This document shows, piece after piece, positions 56,096 to 64,000 of a stretch of 64,000 nucleotides of DNA (positions are counted from its first letter, which is position 1; each line of letters starts with the position of its first letter). The notes under the pieces are model-generated. The model was not told where the DNA came from and made no database searches. It saw only the letters and a list, made by a program, of their open reading frames with translations. Both the position numbers and the translations under genes were made by a program. Location: assembly GCA_964019695.1 (NCBI GenBank), contig OZ026515.1:136148549-136212548 (forward strand), read 5' to 3'. Origin of the DNA: Loripinus fragilis (taxonomy: Eukaryota > Mollusca > Bivalvia > Lucinida > Lucinidae).

Positions 56096-57764
56096 TCAAT
56101 CCTTAAACCCCTAGTGTCCACTTTCAGGGTGCCCACTCTTAGTCTGAAATGAAATTCCCTGACTTGTCACTGACATTTCCCTGACCAAAATTCATTTTCC
56201 CTGACAATTTTATTGTGCTTTCGCGCCTGCCTTCTCCGCCCCCAACAGCCATCTGCTGTGCCCGCGTTTTATTAATATAGACACATCAATAAAACTAGTC
56301 CTTAAAATGTATGAGCAGAAGTATGTGTTTAAATCAAACAGACAAACAACAGACAGCAAGTGTGTAAGAAAAGAACATTACATTACATAACTTTTTTAAC
56401 TTTTTGTTGCCTAAGATGATAAATTGCTTACCTGAGCTGTTGGCCTCATGGTTTCAGAAATATTTTCCATTTTTTTAAAAAAAAATATGAGTCTATGGGA
56501 GAAAGTGACCACCAGGACATGGCCAAATTGGACCTTGGGGGCATGGTTGGCAAGATTTACCACAAGACATTGCTTTATACGTAATATATAAAGACACATG
56601 ACTATTGTACAGGTATATATTACCTAATTTCTCTATATTACCTTATATACGTGTATAAGCATTGTTTTATACACTTATATTAATATCTTATAATTTGCTA
56701 TCATCCCTTTTATCTTTATCGAGGAGCTGGCTGGCACTAGACCTAAAATGCTATTGACAGCCGGTAGACAATAGACACTTCCTAATAATATAAGCTGTGG
56801 GCCTCATGGTTTTAGAGTTTTTCCATTTATATTCAATGGAAGATAATGCACCCAGGGTGTGGCCAGTTTGGACTCCAGGGGCATGGTTGGCAGGATGTAT
56901 GTAGAGGACCACTATACATTGCTTTATATCAAATATATAAGCTGTAGGCCTGAACTTCAATGGCTTGAAACTTTTTTTTTCCATTTTAAGTCTATCTATG
57001 TGATCCATTGATGATTGGGAGCTTTAACATTAACACCAGTTGACCCCAGGGGCATGATTGGTAGGATTTAAGTACGAGACCACTATAGATTGCTATAAAC
57101 TAGGGCGTATTGTGCACGCTCTATATGCCTGAGGTAGGGGGTCGCACTACACCGACATTATAACTGAAAATAGTAGTAATTGCTATAAACTAAATCAACA
57201 AGCTGTGGGGCTTATGGCTTCAGAGGAAATTTTTTAAAGTTTTTATGTCTATAGGAACTTTATGTTGCCCATGGTAACTAGAATTCCCTTCCAAATAGCC
57301 CAAAAACCTTATGCAGCCTTTCCCCTACCTTATGTGCTTTACATGAAATTTGATCACAACTCAAGATACATACTTCTTTGAAAATGTGAACAGACAATGA
57401 CAACTGGTCATCAATATATACTCATTATCATACCTCATTTGAGTCTTTGACTCAAGTGAGTTAAAACGATCTGGCCAAAAATTAGTTCTTAGATTAAAAT
57501 AACTGTTACTAGCCAAGAGACATATATATTAGAATAACTGGAATGCATATTATATTCAACCTAAAACTATTAAAGTGATTATCTCATATCTGTTTGTTCA
57601 ATTTTTGAGGGATTAACCAAGCATGGTTTAAAAATTCCCTGACTTTTCCCTGAGGCTTTTGAAGATTTTCTTATTTCCCTGACCATTTTACAGAATTCCC
57701 TGACCTTGAAGAAAACCCTGACTTTTCCCAGACCAGTGGGCACCCTGACTTTATGTGACATTGG
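56096..57764. repeat. Diverged units of the ~170-bp array family and CCCTGAC repeats
   Basis: 56420-56590, 56785-57075 and 57185-57390 contain the order AAGCTGTGGGCCTCATGG, TTTCCATTTT, GTCTATG, CCAGGG, GCATGGTTGGCAGGAT and ACCACTATACATTGCTTTAT, a distant branch of the 19270 and 30060 arrays. The flanking stretches 56105-56210 and 57625-57750 share CCCTGACTTTTCCCTGA and GGGTGCCCACT motifs in opposite orientation, possible termini of one larger element. No gene is seen. Confidence 0.55.
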
Positions 57765-57845
57765 CAAACAGTGCAGACCCAGATCAGAATGGGACATCTA
57801 TCTGATCAGGTTCTGCACTGTTTCCTCACAGATTGTATTCTTAAG
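57765..57845. mobile_element. piggyBac-type MITE core fragment
   Basis: GCAAACAGTGCAGACCCAGA and TCTGATCAGGTTCTGCACTG form the typical central hairpin. The termini are not recognisable. Confidence 0.6.
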
Positions 57846-58126
57846 CTTTGAACATGTTGAATGAAATTAAAAATTACTACTCAACATTTTTACATTAGAA
57901 ACATTAGTACAATTGATAAAAGCAGTAAATTTGACCTGAGGCTAAATTTTGGTACCTACTTTGTGAGTGCATGGGTGAAAGTTCAAAATTTCCCAAATCC
58001 TGAACTTGTGAAATTCAAATTTTAAAACTTGCAGGATGCCTATAAAAATGAATAATTTCAAGCTTAAATGTTAAATTGAGTTAAGATAATCTCAAAACTA
58101 ATCATAGAAGCTATTGTTATCTCCCT

Positions 58127-58184
58127 AATTCAGCATTTTGAGGCTGACTTTCTATGGAAAGTCAGCCTCAAAATCCTGAATTCA
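58127..58184. repeat. Hairpin
   Basis: AATTCAGCATTTTGAGGCTG and ACTTTC, mirrored by GAAAGTCAGCCTCAAAATCC and TGAATT. A tight loop of four bases. Confidence 0.85.
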
Positions 58185-58487
58185 GGATTAATCCTGAAAA
58201 CTTTCACCCAAGTGAGTGTGAGCAGTGAGTACCAGCAAGCTGGACTGCTCTAATGTACAGGATTATTCAAGCCTTCACTGATCTCCAATGCAATAGGAAC
58301 CAGAATCTCATGTACTGGCATCATACCTAGAAAGTCCGGTTGCAGATCCAGGGGTCTTGAGTTAGATACTCGCCCAGTCCAATACTTACTTGGAGATTGA
58401 TCATGAAATATTTTCTAAGGTCATTATCCTCCTGCCATTGATTCAGGAAGGCTTGGTGTCAGTTACAAGCAAAAATATGTGCACACG

Positions 58488-58624
58488 CTTAGTCAAGTTT
58501 GCTCAGAGAAAAGTGTGGTTAGGTTAACTGACTTAATCAAACCATACAGCCCAGTCAACAGCTAGGTCATATTGAGACGGTCAGTTCACCTAACCACACT
58601 TTTTCCTGGACAAGCTTGACTAAG
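58488..58624. mobile_element. Short hairpin MITE, CTTAGTCAAG ends
   Basis: 137 bp. The left arm runs CTTAGTCAAGTTTGCTCAGA then AAGTGTGGTTAGG; the right arm mirrors it with CCTAACCACACTTTTTCCTG and AAGCTTGACTAAG. Non-coding. Confidence 0.85.
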
Positions 58625-59094
58625 TGAAATATTCTTTTTATACTACGTAATGTATAAAATCAAGAAGCAAAACTTTTAATTTATAAATCTTTCATAAATT
58701 AAAGTTTTTTTTTACTACTGACATGACATTTCTGCTCTTAAACTAGTACAAATAAATTAGAAAAACTTCAATGCAGAGCTTTAAAAAGAGAGTATGATAA
58801 GGAAATGCCACAATCACATACTGCAGACCAACCCACGGCACCATGAGGACTGGTTTTAATGATTTTCAAGCTCTTATGAAGACCTTCTGAAGAAGGCAAA
58901 CATGACTACCCTACACATTACCAGAATCAGAACATTAAAACAGAAAATTAGAAAACACAAATATTTATCCTCATTTTTCTAGGGAAAATCACGAAAATTT
59001 GGCTCAGTGAAAATATACAGCTTTATGGCATAATTAACGGTTTGTACACTAATGGATTCTTCCTTCTGGTTTGAAACCATAAACCTATGATATA

Positions 59095-59210
59095 TTTACC
59101 TTTACAAACAGTGTAGACCCAGATTAAATGCAGCATTATGCTGCATTTCATCTGGGTTTTCACTGTTTGCAATTGAATTGTTATAGGGTTTTCCCGATAT
59201 AAAGGATTAA
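59095..59210. mobile_element. piggyBac-type MITE, diverged copy
   Basis: The central hairpin ACAAACAGTGTAGACCCAGA with CATCTGGGTTTTCACTGTTT, a palindromic ATGCAGCATTATGCTGCAT at its apex, and a right end ATAAAGGATTAA (TTAA 59207-59210). The left end is not clear. Confidence 0.65.
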
Positions 59211-59512
59211 CTGCGTTATAGTTTCTTGCATGGAGTGATTTCTGATTGTATAGATTTATATATTTGTTCATCTGTAAACTAGGGTTATGGCTAAATATTT
59301 TAAATATTAATTACATGTTGTACAATGAAAATGACGTAAAATAAATATTCTTGTATCTTTATTGTACTGATCTTTTGAGTACCAGGAACGTATATTTTGA
59401 CAGAAATAAAATTAATTTTCATTTACACACTCTTATCTGGAGGCAAACATGCTCATTCAAATTTTATTTCCAAACTTTTTACTCCTAACCTGAAAACTGG
59501 TGGTTACATATG

Positions 59513-59755
59513 GGTCTTGAAGCGAGAAAACCTGTCTTCAGGGTTTCCAATAAAGCGAGACTCAAACCTGTCTGCTCAGTCACCGAGACTACCTAGAAAA
59601 TTGAAATTTTGCCTGTAGCAAGTCTAGATATAAAACTTTTCAATAAGTAAATAACAAAGCAACTGATCAGACTGTGCGGATGCGCAGGCTAGTCTGTGCC
59701 TTTGCTGTTCGCAAACCACGAAGACAGGTTTTCTCACGCCGAGGCCCATATGATT
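59513..59755. mobile_element. Hairpin MITE, GAGAAAACCTGTCTTC family
   Basis: Inverted ends CATATGGGTCTTGAAGCGAG and TCACGCCGAGGCCCATATG. The interior carries GACTGTGCGGATGCGCAGGC and CAATAAGTAAATAACAAAGC. One of the clearest members of the family. Confidence 0.88.
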
Positions 59756-60769
59756 TACAGAATGAGTTATCCAGCCCAGTTTTAGTTCCAAAACTACCGG
59801 ACTCTGATGAGGCACTGTGCTCTTCTCAAATGATTCTGGCCCTATTTAACACCATATAAACCATCAAGTGTTGTTGTCTTGTATAATTATAAAGGACTTG
59901 GTGGTATTTTTTACTGAGAATTTTGATATTTCCTGGACAAATCCAGGATATATTTCCCTTAGGGCTGGCACAATTATTCGAAATATCGGTTAATCTGTCG
60001 ATATACAATAGAAAAACGATTATTGATATGAAATTTCAAAAATCGGTTACTTTCAATGGATGTTGTGTTCATTTATTTAATTAAAATTCAAGCGTAATTG
60101 CCTCATGTGATGTTTTGTTAAGACCGAAAGTGCACTGTCGTAAACAGTAGATGTGTATAAATTGCTGTAACAAAGTAATAAAAACGTTGGACTCTGCAGG
60201 CTAACTCAACAACTGATGTTAGAAAAAATTATTCTTGAGCTTCTCTGTTATATAGTACAAAATTTTGTCAAATAAACAATAAACAATCTAGCATGCAAGT
60301 TTTTTTTTCTACACGGTTAAATCTGGGTTTAGAAGCTTTCAATTTTGTCGACCTTTTACAGTGTCTTATTTTACACAAAGGTGTTTGTGTCATGCATACT
60401 TCACTTCCTGTTGTATTCAACAACAATGGCCGACTGTGATTTAATTGCCAACTTTGCCAATTAGCAAGTCAATTTTCTTCCAACATAGTGGATGACGACT
60501 TGTTTTAAGCAAAGGTGCCAACTTTTACTTGAAACCTATTGTCTTTTGAATGTATAACATGCACTACTTAGTGTTGTGTAGCGAAATGATGGGAAAATCA
60601 ATGTCACTGACAGTGCAAAAGCTGTCAAAACGTTCCGAGACCTTCTTTCAAGTTTGAGCGATTACTAATCGGTTATATATCGAAATTCAAGGGCCGATTA
60701 TCGATTAGCATTTTGGCGTCAATTAGCCAGCCCTAATTTCCCTTTTTGCCAGCTTCAGGCAATTTACAA

Positions 60770-60975
60770 AAACTTTTTTCATGCTCAATTCAACTGAGCT
60801 TCAAATTTATCAGGCTAATAAATGTTAAAATGCCAACAATTGTTGGCATTTTAACATTTATTAGCATGACGAATTCTACATCTGAGACCTTGAAAGAATG
60901 AAATCTTTATTATTCAGCATTTTAGTTTTTATGAGCAGTTGAAATTTCAGGTTCAGTTGAGTTGAGCATGAAAGT
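60770..60975. repeat. Foldback with a perfect inner palindrome
   Basis: 60818-60866 is a near-perfect palindrome (GCTAATAAATGTTAAAATGC, CAACAATTGTTG, then the complement). Outer inverted segments TTTCATGCTCAATTCAACTG (60777) and CAGTTGAGTTGAGCATGAAA (60954) enclose it. Confidence 0.85.
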
Positions 60976-61096
60976 TTTATAAACTCAGTGATCTGATCTG
61001 TAGAAGTCCTATTGCAATGAATACTCACAATTCAGCCCTTTCTATACTGAAAGATCCCTCCATCAGGCAACATACAATAAATTTTGGATGGTGGAA

Positions 61097-61343
61097 TATA
61101 TGGGCCTCGACATAAGAAAACCTGTATTCGGGGCTTCACGAACAACAAAGGCACAGACCAGCCTGCACATCCGTGCAGTCTGATCAGTGCCTTTGTTATT
61201 CGTGCATTGGACAGTATCATATCAAAACTTGCAACAAGCGAAATTTTGCAATTCTAGCTGTCTCTGTAGCTGAGCAGGCTGGTTTGGGTATGACCTGGTC
61301 AGAAACCCCAAAGACAGGTTTTTCTTGTGTCCTAGCCCATATA
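61097..61343. mobile_element. Hairpin MITE, opposite orientation to 59513
   Basis: Inverted ends TATATGGGCCTCGACATAAG and TTGTGTCCTAGCCCATATA. The interior has GACCAGCCTGCACATCCGTG and CAGTCTGATCAGTGCC. TATA at both edges would fit a TA-type target duplication, but that is not proven. Confidence 0.85.
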
Positions 61344-61379
61344 CAGGTCAGCTCAAGAGATTTTGGTACTTATATCAAA

Positions 61380-64000
61380 TATATATCACTACTGCATAAA
61401 CTCCCATTAAATCCCATTAATGGCCACCATTAAAATTTCCCATTAAAAATGGTCCTATTAATGGTCAATTTTAATGGTAAAATGCACTTTCAAAACTGAA
61501 AATCTGTCAAAATACCATTAACTCAAACCATTAATTGAAAAAAATAATGAGCATCATTTAAGCATTATTTTTAGTGTGTGAAAATTAATGGCCATTAAAA
61601 CCTCCCATTAAAATTGTTGCTGGTTAATTTTAATGCCCATTAATATGGTCTATTTTCATGACCATGAAAATTTTGGCCATTATTAGAACCATTATTAATG
61701 GGTTTTTATTTTTAATGGCCATTATAACAGAAAATGTAACTACAAATTTATGGGCATTAATTACCCATTAGTAAATGGGATAGAAAATAATGGGCATCAT
61801 TCTTTTAAATCTACAGCATATTAATGGGCATTAAATGCATAATTTAATGGCCATTAGATAAGCATGACAAATTTCTAATAAAAATATGTTAATGGTCATT
61901 AATTTTCTCTTATGCCCACTGCAATGTTTTCAAGATTCTATTTCTTGTGCTGCTTCCTGTTTCTCATTTAGAAGCAGGAAAGACAAGCAAGAATCTTGCT
62001 GGACTTTGGTTTAAGTCCCCTGTCATCTTAAGAGATAAACAGGCCAATTAACAAGTTAATGTTACCTCTTTATTTCTGAATCCTTCTATATATTGATGAA
62101 AATATAATTACCATTGGTGAATGCAACACATATACATTTTGATAAATTTAGGGCACAACCTTGCTGTATGTTAATAATAGAGATCAGAAATTCTGATAAA
62201 TTAATAAATATAATATTTCAGAAAAAATATAAGTCTTAAATCATTTTTGTATATCATATTAATCTTTTGTGAAAAAATAAGATTTTTCAAGGGGAGCTAC
62301 TCTAATTTGCAACTCTTGTTTAAGTGATTTTAATGGCCATTAAATGTGTTTATTAGAATTACTGCATGTTTTGATCATTTTTCTCAGTCAGAAAGTAAAA
62401 CAAAATTTTTTATTAAGATAATTGTAAAAATATAGTATGGTATTTTCACGATTTTAGAGACATCTTTTAACATTAAATTGTGTACTTCTCATTATAATTG
62501 TCAAATTCTATCCCATTGTTACATATAGCATTTACCTGTTGGTATGTTGTTTTTTTTGAAAACTTAATTCATCTGGATATTCGGTTTTGTGACATAAAAA
62601 CATAGTTTGAAACGTTATGAAATTTGTTAAAGGGGATGATAATGATACAGCATATATCCAATAAGTAAAGTCTAAGACATGATCAAATGGCTTTACACAT
62701 TAGGCACACCAACAGTCTTAATGAAGCCTCATCAAGAGCGTTTAGAATAAAGTCTTTTTTTCTTTCTGATTCTATTGAGAAATGTTGCATTCTGAAATTA
62801 CATGAAAATGAATTTTGAGTGTAAATGTTATTGGCCAAGTTGAATCCTTCTTAGGACACAGTCACATATAAAGAAAACCATATTAATTCAAAACTAATGG
62901 CCATTAATAAATAGTTTGGATAAATAATTGGCATGAAATTAGATTAGATCCATTAGATGCAACTTTAATGGCCATTAAATCCTGCTCAAAACTTATTTAG
63001 GCTAAATTAATGGCTTTGGATTTTGTATTTTCTTCAAAAATACACTAACTCTTTTTATTACTTCTCTTCTTTGTTCAGACTTATAGGCATGGTGGTCGAA
63101 GCCTGCTAACCAAGTAGTGCTTATATTTATGAGATGCCTGACTGAAAATTTCAATCGCCATACTACTCGCACCTCGCGGGTTCCCGCTTCCATGGTGATT
63201 GTGCTTGTACTCAGAAGCAGTAATACACATGTTGTTGATGGACAAGCAGGGTTTGGTAGCATACATAACTTAGAATTATAGAACTGTTTGGAATGTTAAA
63301 TTATGCACAAAATTTCTACAAATGCAAGATCCATAGAATACATGTTTGTGCTACAAGTTTAAAATTGATTACCAATTGATTACCAGTGTACCTCATTAAA
63401 ACTCCCCTTAATTTATCACGGATTTCATTATTTCAATAAAGCATGGTCATGGCTCCCAAATGCATATTTTCCTATATCCTATGAATTCTTGCAGTTGCTA
63501 AATCCTGTTTCCAGGCTCTAGCTATGCTTGGTAGGAGAGCAGATTGGTTTGTGTCTGAAAAGGTAACAAAGGCCCACAATCTCCTTGATAAGCTTTAAAA
63601 TTTCCTGGATAAATGCTGGAGAAATTTCTCCAGCATTTCTCCAGGATATGTTATGATTTTCGATGAAATTAATAGAGTTTGCCTTTAAAACTCATTTTCC
63701 TACAGCATTTCTCGAGGTAATTTTCTTTGTCTTCCTGAAATTTCAGTTCAATCACACAGGCAATTTCTTCATGAAACAAGAAATGTGGCGATTTTAATTT
63801 ACAAGCACTGAATGGTGGAGCTCCCAATACACAAACATACCTATGGATGCAATGTGCAGCAAGTTTTGAAGGCTGTAAAATGATAATGTTAAAAACTAAC
63901 CTTTACATGAGTGTACAAATAATGGACAATATCAAATACTCTGATGATCTTTTTATTGATGGCCATTATTAAAAAATTAATGGGTTAAGATGTTCAGTCC
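61380..64000. repeat. Zone rich in TTAATGGCCATTAA-like palindromes
   Basis: Between 61390 and 61915 about 20 copies or half-copies of (T)TAATGG(N)CATTAA occur, many in perfect palindromic form (61589, 61717, 61851). Sparser copies follow at 62329, 62899, 62967 and 63959. No fixed period is seen. The region otherwise has no gene; ORFs at 63002-63266 on the minus strand lack recognisable domains. Confidence 0.7.

Overview
The window looks like repeat-rich, AT-rich nuclear DNA of a marine invertebrate, most likely a bivalve mollusc. This is inferred from the style of the dispersed repeats: arrays around a 'GTGACCCCNGGGCGGGGCC...CTAGGTGATGC' core, 'CACTTCGTGACAGGTGAGCT' tails, many palindromic MITEs, tRNA-headed SINEs, L1/Tx1-like and Jockey/CR1-like LINEs, and an intronless divergent GPCR. 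No prokaryotic operon, CRISPR array, rRNA gene or functional tRNA is present. Only one host gene can be supported: an intronless seven-transmembrane receptor at 43341-44441 (+).

Layout. 1-4640: old repeats, including a piggyBac-type MITE at the left edge and a foldback element with GCCAGACGTCTGGC repeats (2745-3860). 4650-11750: two head-to-head copies of one roughly 3.5-kb non-coding element, forming a 7.1-kb imperfect palindrome centred near 8172. The left arm carries a 1.4-kb CT tract and a nested MITE; the right arm carries a 2-kb array of ~60-bp repeats. 11846-13240: a direct copy of 434-755 carrying a SINE and a ~0.95-kb insertion that contains a foldback element. 13.3-19.2 kb: SINE copies, an AC microsatellite, ~110-bp tandem repeats and hairpins. 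19.27-21.06 kb and 30.06-32.13 kb: two arrays of the same ~170-bp repeat family.

Between those arrays lie a nearly intact L1/Tx1-like LINE (21239-25943, with a candidate target-site duplication and a 32-A tail) and a decayed Jockey/CR1-type LINE (about 26980-29550). 33.9-34.9 kb: a GGATATCC satellite. 35.0-36.25 kb: diverged tandem repeats and simple repeats. 37.5-39.0 kb: a ~53-bp minisatellite. 39-43.2 kb: dispersed MITEs, one nested in another. 43.25-44.63 kb: the GPCR, whose N-terminus is a 21-bp minisatellite encoding N-glycosylation sequons and whose putative poly(A) signal lies in the arm of a hairpin. 45.0-48.75 kb: gene-free DNA with nine copies of a TCTAACACCCGTAAC-like motif. 50.7-53.0 kb: a tandem segmental duplication with three copies of a CCACACCGGATAG MITE. 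53.2-64.0 kb: more MITEs, one tRNA-SINE, palindromes, and a 2.6-kb zone dense in TTAATGGCCATTAA-like palindromes.

The genes do not form a pathway. What is informative is the history of nested insertion: duplicated segments preserve empty sites, so individual insertions can be read directly from the sequence. All family assignments come from reading the sequence; no database search was run.
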